Assembly (NCBI RefSeq): GCF_039631295.1
Contig: NZ_JBDIVE010000002.1
Coordinates: 310,001-374,000, forward strand
Direction of reading: 5' to 3'
DNA: 64,000 nt
DNA from: Viridibacterium sediminicola
GTDB taxonomy: Bacteria > Pseudomonadota > Gammaproteobacteria > Burkholderiales > Rhodocyclaceae
A model generated the notes under the pieces. The model did no database searches. It saw only the letters and a program-made list of their open reading frames with translations, and was not told the DNA's origin. Shown piece after piece: positions 22,565-31,408 of the stretch. The translations under genes were made by a program, and so were the position numbers. Position 1 is the stretch's first letter, and every line of letters starts with the position of its first letter.

Positions 22565-23443
22565 TTAAACGTAGCGCAGGAGCCGGCTTGCGAATGCCGC
22601 AGCCCCCGCTTCTGCTTCCTTCTGGTCATCGTCTCGCGGCAATGCTTGCAGCGGAGGGAGCGAAGCCATGCGGAACTCAGCCGCGTCCATCAGAATGCGC
22701 TGAGCAAGCGCGGACGATTGCGCTCTCGGGAGCACGAAGCCGGCGGCCGAGTCGAAAACCGGCGGCGACTTCCCGAGCTTGGCCAGCATGTCAATGAGCT
22801 GCGCATTCTCGATCTGTAGCCGATCAACAACGGCAAGCGACTCCTCATAGGCCTTTGCTGCAGAATCGAGCAGCATGATGACGCCCTGATCGTGCTCGCG
22901 CTGAGCCTCTTCGATGATCTGCTCAGGCGTCATCGTGCCCGCATCATCGAAGATAACGCCGCCGCTTGCGTCGTCGAACACGTAGCCGCGATTGCTGCTG
23001 TAGTTGGGGTTGTTGACGTAGTCGAAGCCGAAGAACTCAGGCTTGCCCGTACGCGCATTGAGCGTCAGCGCGGAGCTGAAGCCACCCACTTTGCTCGCGT
23101 ACATGCGCTGCGCAACCTGGCCGGGCAGCGTGTCAAGAAACTCCTCCTGATGCTCCACGGTGCCATCAGGGAACGCCTTGAGATAGGTCGTCACAAGGGC
23201 CGGCTCGATGTCGACCACCTTGCCAGCCTTGACGCCGCCTTCCTGGGGGCGCATGCCAAACGCCATGCGCGCCCAGTGGCCGCGATAGCCCTGCATGTCG
23301 CGATTTGCAACCCACTCCTGAGTCTCCGGGCTGTTGATCGCATCGCACACCGCGCGCACGTCCAGAAAGTCGCGCCCAAGCCCCGTGTGCTGCCTGCAGC
23401 GGTCCTTGAGGTTGTAACGAATGATCGGCGTCTTCTGGCCCAT
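22565..23443 (-). CDS. Hypothetical head-assembly protein (possible protease/scaffold)
   Basis: This encodes 292 residues from MGQKTPIIRYNLKDRCRQHT (AGGAAG 8 bases upstream). A conserved-looking stretch, FLDTLPGQVAQRMYASKVGG followed by FSSALTLNARTGKPEFFGFD, and a long helix, KAYEESLAVVDRLQIENAQL, suggest a globular domain plus coiled coil, as in protease-scaffold proteins of tailed phages. However, no catalytic triad can be assigned with confidence. It is the first gene of the head block upstream of capsid. Treat as unknown. Confidence 0.4.
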   Translation of the reverse strand: MGQKTPIIRYNLKDRCRQHTGLGRDFLDVRAVCDAINSPETQEWVANRDMQGYRGHWARMAFGMRPQEGGVKAGKVVDIEPALVTTYLKAFPDGTVEHQEEFLDTLPGQVAQRMYASKVGGFSSALTLNARTGKPEFFGFDYVNNPNYSSNRGYVFDDASGGVIFDDAGTMTPEQIIEEAQREHDQGVIMLLDSAAKAYEESLAVVDRLQIENAQLIDMLAKLGKSPPVFDSAAGFVLPRAQSSALAQRILMDAAEFRMASLPPLQALPRDDDQKEAEAGAAAFASRLLRYV

Positions 23444-23521
23444 GGCGCTCTTCCTGCATTTGACAAGAGCCTCATGATGCTGCAACGAATTTGGCGAATC
23501 GCCGCCGATTTTCCAGCCAGA

Positions 23522-24181
23522 TCAGCCTGCGTTGGCCACAACGATTGATTTCAGCCGTGGGTATTCGTCGGCTTTGATCGCACCGGAAAAGAAAACGATC
23601 CTCGCCGGCGCGCGGGCGCCCGCAGCCGCACCAATAGACATCAGATGCTGAGCATGTCGCACGCCGTCTGCAGCGCCGAGCAGCTGCACCGCCAGGCCGC
23701 CTCTGATGCCGTAGAGAAAGTCCTGATCTGAGCCTGAGTAGTCGTCAGCGAGTCGGCGCCATACCTCACCCATGGACCCCACGACCGCCCCCTGCAGAGA
23801 CCCGTTGATCGAGACGCTTTGCGAGCAGCCGGCCGCCATGCTGAGCCCGTCAAACGCTGCGCACTTGGCGATCACCGGAGACAGGTCGCGCAGGATCACT
23901 GAATCCAGATCGAAATTCAGCATGTACCGCCCTGCGTATTGCGGCATGAAGCCCGGATCGTACATCTTGAGGCGCCGCAGACATCGCCCGCCCAGGTGCG
24001 GCTTTGCCGAGTCCTCCTGCGGCGAGTAGACGACATTGTCGACGCCCGGCCGCGATATCGGCTCGTCCGAAACGATCAACAAGTCCGCCTCGGGCGCATA
24101 TCGCCGCATCGACGATACCCACTCGTCGACGCGGCCAATACCGTAGCCATTGAAGTACCAGCACGAGCAAACTGGCCGCAT
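23522..24181 (-). CDS. Glycosyltransferase-like phage protein (GT-A type)
   Basis: This encodes 219 residues from MRPVCSCWYFNGYGIGRVDE, whose ATG overlaps the stop of the 877-residue gene (TGATG). The GT8-like pattern includes RYMLNFDLDSVILRDLSPVI with a DLD (DxD) metal/nucleotide-sugar site, then AGCSQSVSINGSLQGAVVGS and DYSGSDQDFLYGIRGG. It would transfer a sugar from a nucleotide-sugar donor. Coupled to tail-fibre genes, it may glycosylate a virion protein or alter the host receptor. Which of these is unknown. Confidence 0.55.
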   Translation of the reverse strand: MRPVCSCWYFNGYGIGRVDEWVSSMRRYAPEADLLIVSDEPISRPGVDNVVYSPQEDSAKPHLGGRCLRRLKMYDPGFMPQYAGRYMLNFDLDSVILRDLSPVIAKCAAFDGLSMAAGCSQSVSINGSLQGAVVGSMGEVWRRLADDYSGSDQDFLYGIRGGLAVQLLGAADGVRHAQHLMSIGAAAGARAPARIVFFSGAIKADEYPRLKSIVVANAG

Positions 24182-26814
24182 CAGCTGACTTTGCGCAACA
24201 CCATCGTCGTGTGTTCGGGCGCAAGCGATGACATCTTGAACACGCTCGTGCCGTCGGTCGCTGCAGATCCACGTTGCAACCCATAGAAGAGGTTCGGCGC
24301 ATCGCGAGCGGACGTCCACCGGTCGTAAACGAGCGGGTAGACGGGCGGGTGATCGGTCGGCCACACCACATCCCTGCCCACCTTGATCTGATGCGCGACC
24401 AGCCCTTGAGCATCGGTGGACGCCCGGCCTGCACTCGTCAGGACATCACCAACCAGGATCCAGCCGCTGAAGTCACCGGTCGTAGCATCACCGAAGTCAT
24501 TCTCCAGCGCTGCGTTGGAGTTAAGCGGCGCCGTGGTCAGATTGGTAATCGAGTACACGCCCCCCGCGTATTCCACCGCGTCGACTCGCATCTCCTCGCC
24601 GAGCGCATAGACGCAGTAGAACAAATCGCCCGATCCTGTCAGCGAAAACGAAACGTTCGACGACAGAGCAGACAAGGCAGCGGAAAACTGCGAAGTAACG
24701 TCTTGCACTACGCCGCCGGCCACGATCCGCAGAGCCTGAGCGGCGGCTGAGCTACCGGACGGGACCGGCACCAGCAACAAAACAGAGCCGTCATCGTGCA
24801 CATGGATCTGAGCGAGGTTTCTACCGCTGTCAGGATGGGTCTGCGCGGTATGCAGTAGCGTTGGTACCCATGTAGTCACATCCACTTTGATGACATCGAG
24901 CGCATTGCCAACCTGCGGCTTGACCGCCATGTACAGCGCGCCATCCATGTACTTCATATCGCCAAGCCCCTCACTCCAAGGAGCGGGATCGAAATAGCTA
25001 GGGAACCCTGACATGGCCGCATAAAAATCGTGCTCCACCAGCTCAAAAGTCTGCATATCCACAGAGCAAACATGCGAACGAAACTCTGTCGTGAAATAAA
25101 GCACGCCATCACCAATCGCGCTGCGACTCACATACGGCAAGTGCCAAGACGTGATACCTGGATCAAACTCATGCACATCGTCAACCCTTCCGCGCAAGCC
25201 GTCATAGAACACACCGCCGCCGCCAAGGCTGTCGTCTCCAGACGCCTGATCAATGTCGATGCCGGACGCCAGGCCGCCCAGCGTGAACGAGTAGTAATTG
25301 CCCTGAACAAGATCGTCGCTGACGAACGCAAGACTGGCGTACCGCGCATCTACGGAATCCGGCGTGCCGCTGCCGTTGTAATCGCGCGTATCAGCAACGA
25401 CCACCCCCCCAGTCACCGGAGCGCCGTCAGGGCCACGGGCATTCATCCAGAACGAGTCATAGCGAATCTCTTGATCCGCAGGGGTTGCCGCGATTGAATT
25501 GTCGTTTGCGCGGAATGAAAGCTGCCCAACAAAAGCGCCCGTCAGGTTATAGAAAGGGTTTAGAACTCGCGTCGACTTGTCGACGAGCAGCGCCGGCGAG
25601 ACGGGGGCGGGCGATACATTGCTCACAGAGGCCAGCTTTGTGACCACAGCGCCGCCGTTGCCGAACAACATCTGCATTGAGAACGAGTCGTACACGCTCT
25701 GATCGACAAGATCCCTGGCCGGCAAATCCGCCTGAAAGTCGAGCGTCAACGGATAGCTGGTACCCGCTTTCAGGAATACCGGGCCGAGCTCAAACTCAAG
25801 CTCGGTATAGCCCGCCACGGGCAAGAGCTGGTCGCCAGACGACAGCGCCCGGCCGCCGCCGGAGAGCGACAGAGAATCGATACTCCCCCAGAGAGTGGCC
25901 ACGCACTTGAACTGCAACGGCTTCAGGCTGCCGTCGGCGAGCGTGCGCACTCGCGAGCGCTTCACACGCGCGCTGAACACGACGGCAAGCGAGTACCAGC
26001 CGTCAGCCGTCACAGAGAACTCAGAGACTCCATACACCCAGTTGTCACCAGGGGTCTGATCGTACGGATCAGCAATCGAGACGCTCACATCTGACGACGC
26101 GAATTGACAAAAACCGCCGTCGGCCGCATCAAGCAATAGTGGCATCTGCGCCGAAGACGCCTGCGGGTTAACCGTCAGCCGCTCCAGCTCGCTGGAGAGC
26201 GCGATAAAGACAGACGGATCAGACCCCCCGGCCGCCGGCGCCCCCGTGCTGTCGCTCGGCGAATACACGACTTGCCCATTCGCATAAAACTTACCCGCCA
26301 AAAACGTCGTAACAGGGACAGGCAAATTGCCGACAGAAAACACTCCCTCCTGGTACGCAACATAGCGCTCGCGAAAATAATCACGAAGCCCATTGATGAC
26401 ATCGCTGAGCGCAGTTTCGATCATCGACAGCAAGCTCACCGTGCCAGCGAACAACCCTTTCTGAGTCGAATACTTGACGGTGTAGATCACCTCGGGTTCG
26501 CTCGTCGGCGGCACTGACACATCATCGGTGATCGTGATCGCCGGCGACACATCAAGCACATCAATGATCGCTTCAATGTCGCTCGCCAGACGCTGCAGCG
26601 CCTCATAGCCATCCAGCTTTATCACCGCCGTGCGCGCTGCTTCGTTCGCAACTTCTTTGAGCACCACGCCGGCCGACGGCAAAGCAAACACGCGCGGCAT
26701 GTAGTTCGTCAGCCGAAGCAGCAGCGGATACGTGGCGCCGCTGAATAGCGATAGCATTTGCGCAGTTGCATTTCCCGGATCGCCGTCCGCGTCAAAAGTA
26801 AATGACTTTGACAT
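24181..26814 (-). CDS. Large putative receptor-binding / baseplate-attached tail protein
   Basis: This encodes 877 residues between the tail fibre and the glycosyltransferase gene. Residues about 25-90 (LLLRLTNYMPRVFALPSAGV, YEALQRLASDIEAIIDVL) resemble the 184-residue protein at 17021-17575 and may be an attachment domain. The remainder is beta-rich. Residues about 560-800, with GDGVLYFTTEFRSHVCSVDM and GLGDMKYMDGALYMAV, have spaced repeats that could form a propeller. No enzyme motif is seen. A receptor-binding or capsid/tail fibre role is inferred from size and context. Confidence 0.45.
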   Translation of the reverse strand: MSKSFTFDADGDPGNATAQMLSLFSGATYPLLLRLTNYMPRVFALPSAGVVLKEVANEAARTAVIKLDGYEALQRLASDIEAIIDVLDVSPAITITDDVSVPPTSEPEVIYTVKYSTQKGLFAGTVSLLSMIETALSDVINGLRDYFRERYVAYQEGVFSVGNLPVPVTTFLAGKFYANGQVVYSPSDSTGAPAAGGSDPSVFIALSSELERLTVNPQASSAQMPLLLDAADGGFCQFASSDVSVSIADPYDQTPGDNWVYGVSEFSVTADGWYSLAVVFSARVKRSRVRTLADGSLKPLQFKCVATLWGSIDSLSLSGGGRALSSGDQLLPVAGYTELEFELGPVFLKAGTSYPLTLDFQADLPARDLVDQSVYDSFSMQMLFGNGGAVVTKLASVSNVSPAPVSPALLVDKSTRVLNPFYNLTGAFVGQLSFRANDNSIAATPADQEIRYDSFWMNARGPDGAPVTGGVVVADTRDYNGSGTPDSVDARYASLAFVSDDLVQGNYYSFTLGGLASGIDIDQASGDDSLGGGGVFYDGLRGRVDDVHEFDPGITSWHLPYVSRSAIGDGVLYFTTEFRSHVCSVDMQTFELVEHDFYAAMSGFPSYFDPAPWSEGLGDMKYMDGALYMAVKPQVGNALDVIKVDVTTWVPTLLHTAQTHPDSGRNLAQIHVHDDGSVLLLVPVPSGSSAAAQALRIVAGGVVQDVTSQFSAALSALSSNVSFSLTGSGDLFYCVYALGEEMRVDAVEYAGGVYSITNLTTAPLNSNAALENDFGDATTGDFSGWILVGDVLTSAGRASTDAQGLVAHQIKVGRDVVWPTDHPPVYPLVYDRWTSARDAPNLFYGLQRGSAATDGTSVFKMSSLAPEHTTMVLRKVS

Positions 26815-26831
26815 TCAAAAACCCCGATATA

Positions 26832-29264
26832 TTAAACGCTATGCAGCGCAAACAAACCGCGCGCGATGAACAGCGCGAGCTGAGTCTCGCGGAACGAATA
26901 CAGCTCGCCCGCCGAACGGGTTTCTACGCGCCGGTATCGCACGTCGACTGTCTCCATGAGCGGCACCGGATGCATGAGGGGGTTGTCTGCATCGTCGAGC
27001 ACTGGCGAGCCCGATTCATCGACCACGGGCCGCAGCTCGGTGATCGGCACTTGCACGTCGCGCACGCCCGACTTGCGAACTGGTACGCCGTCGATTATTT
27101 GTATCTCACTATACGGCTGTTGCTCGGTGCGCGTCGCTTGACGTTCGACAGGCCGCACGATGTCGCCGCTCGCGTCTTCGACTTCGGTGTATTCCGCGCC
27201 CCACGCGTCATAACAAATAAACCCGTAGCGCAGCGGGTCGAGACCGTGCGATTCCATGATCGCGATTGCGCTCTGCACTGTCATCCCAACGTGCAACCGC
27301 GCAGCGTCGGCCCCTTTTTTTGCGACCGCATCGAGGTACTGATAGATGCCGACATTACCGACGAGATCAATTGCAGCAGCGATTTCGTCGGCCGTGACGC
27401 TGCGCGGATCGGTTTTGACACGCGCGTCTGATGTTGTGATGACTGAGCCTGTGAAGACTGTGTTCCAGCGCTGCGCAGGCCGACCACAGTTTGCACCTGT
27501 GTCATTGCTCGGATAGATGTCTGCGCACGCAGTCGGCTTATATAGCTCGTTTTGGGCGTAGCCGAATTTTGCAAACAGCACGCCGGCTGACAACATATCT
27601 TCAATGTTGTTTACCCAGAGCACAGATCCGTCATCATCCCCGCCATTCTTGCCGCTAATAATCCACTCGGCAGTCCCCGAAAGGTTGAAAAACAACTGGC
27701 CGGCCGGCTGCCAGGCCGCGCCCAGTTTTACAGCGTTGTATGAACTGTCGTGTCGCATTGACGATAAGATGCCGACACTGCCGCCATTTGCCCAGATCGT
27801 CGCCTGCTTAACCCGCACGTGAGACACGTCAGATGGTTTCGGAACCTGACCCGCCGAGACGAGCACGTCATCGCTCGCGGATAGATTTTTTGCAAAATAC
27901 GTGTGCTGATTAACGTTCGACGAGAGCATCCCGTCCCACACCAGCGTGCCCGTTATCTGAGCAGGATCAACAAGCTCACCAGCGGACGGAAAAACCTGAC
28001 TTGAAAAAAAACGATTCGCCATTACTGAGCAAAACGACAGACCCAAGTACAGATAGACATCGACTGAGCCGTCGGGCTGCAGATACGCACGCACCGGCGC
28101 TACAGCGGAGCTCGACTGCGCTTTTACCTGCAGCTCACCGCGATTTGTCATGACAACGACAAACGGAGAGCTAACAATCGTCCACTGCCCCCATATACCA
28201 TCAAGCACCATGCGATCAAATGTACCGGCCGTGCTGACCGGCAGTCGCCCCATGTACATGTGCTTGTCTTTGTCGTCATAGCCTACAACGAGATCAAAAG
28301 GTCGCGACTGCGCCCAACCCGTCGTTGCTACACGATTGTCGCGCGCGGATAGAGGGAGCAGGCCTACAGAGCTCAGCCCGTGAAACTCGCCAGCCCCCGG
28401 CACGACAACATTGCCGTCGGCGTCCACAGCGAGTCGCTCGTGGTTTTGCAAATCCACGGCAGCCCGCGCCGCCGGTTTGTCTGCCGCAGTGAGCACAGCG
28501 CGGCCAACAGCTGATGCATCATCGATATCGGCCGCTTTGTGGGTGTGCTGCGCCGCTGCTTTGTTGTTGATCTGCGCTTGCAGCTTCGCGAGCGCGACCA
28601 GCACCGTGTCTGTTGCGTCGATTGCTCCGGCGACGACAGCAGAGAGGCCCGACAGCGCAACGCCGAGCACGCGCTGCGCTCTGAAATACAAGTTGTTTGC
28701 GCCTTCTACAACATCGTCGGTGCTGCCCGGCGACGACGGAATCAACACATAGCCGGACCCGCTCCAGCGGTATTGCTTTGTCGGATTAGCCGGATCTTCG
28801 CCGCCATTGATTGCGACATAGATTTTCCCCGACTCGCCTGGCTGCGGAAAATCTGCCGCGCTCGGCGCTTCAATCACATCGTCCATATAGCTCGGCAGCT
28901 GAATCGCCGGCACCTTGCCGCCGACAAGATCTGCTTTGTCAGCATGCGTGTGCGCGGTCGGGGGGCGTGCATCGCTGAGACGTGGATCGTCACCAGCAGT
29001 GACCGTACCGGGGCCGGCACCAACATTACGTGTTGCAGCATCGCCTAAGCCGAGATTTACGCGGGCGGCGACGGCGTTTGTGATCTCGGACAGCGCATTG
29101 CTCGCGAGCATGTCGCCACCAGTCTGCCAGCCGAGATCCTGCGGGCTGAGCGGCTGCCCAGTTTTAGGGTTGTTGATTTGTATTTCGCCTGTATCCGGGT
29201 CTTTTTTTGCGACCAAAAACCCGTACGCGCTGCGCAGCAGCGTTGCAATTCCGGCGATATTCAT
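26832..29264 (-). CDS. Tail fibre with C-terminal S74 intramolecular chaperone
   Basis: This encodes 810 residues from MNIAGIATLLRSAYGFLVAK (start overlaps the previous stop, ATGA). The N-terminal part has phage-fibre repeats such as DDVVEGANNLYFRAQRVLG and VGRAVLTAADKPAARAAVDL, which are standard in fibre shafts. The C-terminal 215 residues start with the S74 signature SVITTSDARVKTDPRSVT. This domain trimerises the fibre and then cuts itself off at the Ser. It ends RGLFALHSV. It binds the host surface and therefore defines host range. Confidence 0.75.
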   Translation of the reverse strand: MNIAGIATLLRSAYGFLVAKKDPDTGEIQINNPKTGQPLSPQDLGWQTGGDMLASNALSEITNAVAARVNLGLGDAATRNVGAGPGTVTAGDDPRLSDARPPTAHTHADKADLVGGKVPAIQLPSYMDDVIEAPSAADFPQPGESGKIYVAINGGEDPANPTKQYRWSGSGYVLIPSSPGSTDDVVEGANNLYFRAQRVLGVALSGLSAVVAGAIDATDTVLVALAKLQAQINNKAAAQHTHKAADIDDASAVGRAVLTAADKPAARAAVDLQNHERLAVDADGNVVVPGAGEFHGLSSVGLLPLSARDNRVATTGWAQSRPFDLVVGYDDKDKHMYMGRLPVSTAGTFDRMVLDGIWGQWTIVSSPFVVVMTNRGELQVKAQSSSAVAPVRAYLQPDGSVDVYLYLGLSFCSVMANRFFSSQVFPSAGELVDPAQITGTLVWDGMLSSNVNQHTYFAKNLSASDDVLVSAGQVPKPSDVSHVRVKQATIWANGGSVGILSSMRHDSSYNAVKLGAAWQPAGQLFFNLSGTAEWIISGKNGGDDDGSVLWVNNIEDMLSAGVLFAKFGYAQNELYKPTACADIYPSNDTGANCGRPAQRWNTVFTGSVITTSDARVKTDPRSVTADEIAAAIDLVGNVGIYQYLDAVAKKGADAARLHVGMTVQSAIAIMESHGLDPLRYGFICYDAWGAEYTEVEDASGDIVRPVERQATRTEQQPYSEIQIIDGVPVRKSGVRDVQVPITELRPVVDESGSPVLDDADNPLMHPVPLMETVDVRYRRVETRSAGELYSFRETQLALFIARGLFALHSV

Positions 29265-29452
29265 TGCTGTTTTACCCATGCAGAGATTTTGGAGACCTTG
29301 CCATCCGTATAGGTGAAGGTCTGCCGGTATGTCGCGCCGTTGAAGACGACTTCAATGTAGTTGAGCGTTCCGTCCGCGTTGTAGACCAGGCTCTGCTCCA
29401 GCGAGTCAATAGGCAGCGCTACGCGTCGCGAGCTATCCAAAACAGCGCTCAT
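29261..29452 (-). CDS. Small tail protein upstream of the fibre gene
   Basis: This encodes 63 residues with AAGGGG 7 bases before the ATG. It contains RRVALPIDSLEQSLVYNADG and YIEVVFNGATYRQTFTYTDG, a short beta-rich fold seen in small virion proteins next to fibre genes in several phages. The stop overlaps the fibre start. It may decorate or join the fibre to the baseplate. Function is inferred from place only. Confidence 0.5.
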   Translation of the reverse strand: MSAVLDSSRRVALPIDSLEQSLVYNADGTLNYIEVVFNGATYRQTFTYTDGKVSKISAWVKQQ

Positions 29453-29489
29453 GACAATCCCCTTCAAACCATTTTGATGCTGCTAATTT

Positions 29490-31118
29490 TTACGGGGTCG
29501 ATGTCAATGGTTCTGCTGCGTTTTCCGGGCTCGGCTCGTCATCCACGACTTCATCGAACATGCTGGACACTTTGCCGACAACTCCACCGCCCGCTTGCTC
29601 GATGTAGCTGTTATCGGCCGCGACGTATGTGCAGCCCTCAAGGAAAGCGAACGACATGGCATCAATCAGGTCTGGCGAGCTGATACCCTCCTTGCGCATG
29701 TCCTCTTTCTTCATCATCTGGTAGTGCAGGCCACCCGCTTCGCTGAAGTGGTAGGGCAATCGCGAGCCCTGGTCGATGATTTTCTCGATCATCTTCTGAG
29801 AGAGCCCCTGCGGCAGCACCACGCGTCCGGATTTGATCGCATCGCGGAAGCGCACCATTGCGCACGCGCGCAGGTTGTAGAAGCGCGCCTTGTACTCGTT
29901 TTTGAAGCAGGGCAGCCCCCAGTTCACGCGCACGACTGTCCCGCCGCTGCGCTCGATCAGCTTGCAAACCGTTGCGCCCACGCCACCGGCGTCAACGTAC
30001 AGCGTCGCATTTGACAGCTTCCCCACGTAGTTCACTAGATCGCCAGCAAGATCGATTTCGTTTTTGTCGTCGCTGCACAAAGGAATGCTGATGTACTCCA
30101 CGCGCCGTGCGTCCGGCCCGTGGTCAGCGCTGCCGATGATTTTCGCGAGCACGATCACAGAATCGTCTCGGTACTCGCCGAGCGCCACATCGGAGAGCAC
30201 GACCAGGCCGTAGGGCTCATCGTCGCCGATGATCTTGCGCGGCTTGAATGCGGCTTCGAGATCTTCGCGCGTCATCAAGACGTTGCCGCTCGACTGAGCG
30301 AACTGGCCACGCACGCGAATGCGGTACTCGATAGAATCCCGGCCGCCGCTCTCCTCTTCGCGCGCCTTCAGCCACTCGGTACTCACGAACGGCGAGTTCT
30401 CCGAGCTGAAGCACAGCGCCAGCCAGTCGCCACCCTTGCGCCGACTCAAACGATGATGCGTGTCGTAGAAGTAGCCGGTGTTGCGCGCGCCCTGAGACGC
30501 CAGCAGCGTGCGATTGCCCGGCTGGGTCTGAGTGCCGTTGATCACGTCGTAATGCTCATCAGAGACGCCGGCCGCCTCATCGATGATGATCATCTGCCAG
30601 TACCGGTGCTTACCGGCAATGCTGATGCTCTCGCCCTTGGGCATCGCGACCTGGCTGATGAACCACTGCTGCGAATACCCGTTCATGGAGACGCGGGTTT
30701 TCGTGATGGTGAAGTAGTCGCACAGCCACGCGAACGGGCCGCTGGCCATCGCCGTGCGCGCGTCTGTCATCTCCTTCCAGACGCCATCTGCAACCTGCTT
30801 CACGACCGGGGCGCCGATGTAGGTATTGCTGCCTATCTCGACCTTGCCCTCATAGAACGCGACCGGATGGCAGAGCATGTGCCAGAGCGCAATACGCGCG
30901 AAGCAGAAGGTCTTGCCGGTGCCGGTACCCGACACGACAGACACCTTCGCCGTAGGGTTCTCCATTGCCTCCAGCAAATCCAGCTGATCATCGGACGGCA
31001 ACAGGCCGCAGACCTCGACAGCGAACGCGGCCGGGTCTGCGTGATATCGATCAACGAAATCCTTGTAGCGAGGGTCGCTGAGGATGTCCTTTTTGTTGCC
31101 CCTGGCGCGGACAGCCAT
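29490..31118 (-). CDS. terL: Terminase large subunit
   Basis: This encodes 542 residues from the ATG that overlaps the preceding stop (TGATG). The ATPase domain has Walker A GTGTGKT (about residues 64-70) and Walker B MIIIDEA (about 175). The nuclease domain shows VVLSDVALGEYRD, TLYVDAGGVGATVC and a late DLIDAMSFA, providing the acidic metal ligands. It pumps DNA into the prohead and cuts the concatemer. The C-terminal 30 residues are acidic. Full length for the family. Confidence 0.85.
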   Translation of the reverse strand: MAVRARGNKKDILSDPRYKDFVDRYHADPAAFAVEVCGLLPSDDQLDLLEAMENPTAKVSVVSGTGTGKTFCFARIALWHMLCHPVAFYEGKVEIGSNTYIGAPVVKQVADGVWKEMTDARTAMASGPFAWLCDYFTITKTRVSMNGYSQQWFISQVAMPKGESISIAGKHRYWQMIIIDEAAGVSDEHYDVINGTQTQPGNRTLLASQGARNTGYFYDTHHRLSRRKGGDWLALCFSSENSPFVSTEWLKAREEESGGRDSIEYRIRVRGQFAQSSGNVLMTREDLEAAFKPRKIIGDDEPYGLVVLSDVALGEYRDDSVIVLAKIIGSADHGPDARRVEYISIPLCSDDKNEIDLAGDLVNYVGKLSNATLYVDAGGVGATVCKLIERSGGTVVRVNWGLPCFKNEYKARFYNLRACAMVRFRDAIKSGRVVLPQGLSQKMIEKIIDQGSRLPYHFSEAGGLHYQMMKKEDMRKEGISSPDLIDAMSFAFLEGCTYVAADNSYIEQAGGGVVGKVSSMFDEVVDDEPSPENAAEPLTSTP

Positions 31119-31408
31119 CAATACGGCCTTCCCGTGTCGTCCTCATCGATCATGAGGATGCATTCGCCGCCGGGCTCTTCGATCACTTCACATAGCCCAC
31201 GCAGGGACAGCCAAGCAACAGCCTCCTGCAGGTATGGGCTCGCAAGGCTGCTATCCGCCACCTGGCTACCGTCCCAGGCAACGAAACCCCACAGGACGCC
31301 GTGCTCATCGCTGCGCACTGCCACGCTCTTGATGCGCTCAATCATGGACTCGTCGGCAAGCTCGAACGCGCGAGCGATCAACGCCGGATCATCCTGCTGA
31401 CTAGCCAT
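31118..31408 (-). CDS. Hypothetical protein between terminase subunits
   Basis: This encodes 96 residues (98 if a GTG two codons upstream is used). It is acidic, with ARAFELADESMIERIKSVAV and GVLWGFVAWDGSQVADSSL. The start lies inside the end of the small terminase gene and the stop overlaps terL, so it belongs to the packaging operon. No family is recognised. It may be a terminase accessory factor. Confidence 0.5.
   Translation of the reverse strand: MASQQDDPALIARAFELADESMIERIKSVAVRSDEHGVLWGFVAWDGSQVADSSLASPYLQEAVAWLSLRGLCEVIEEPGGECILMIDEDDTGRPY

Noticed and set aside
26832..29264. Tape-measure interpretation of the 810-residue protein
   Set aside because: It has fibre-shaft repeats and a clear S74 chaperone domain at the C-terminus, so it is a tail fibre.
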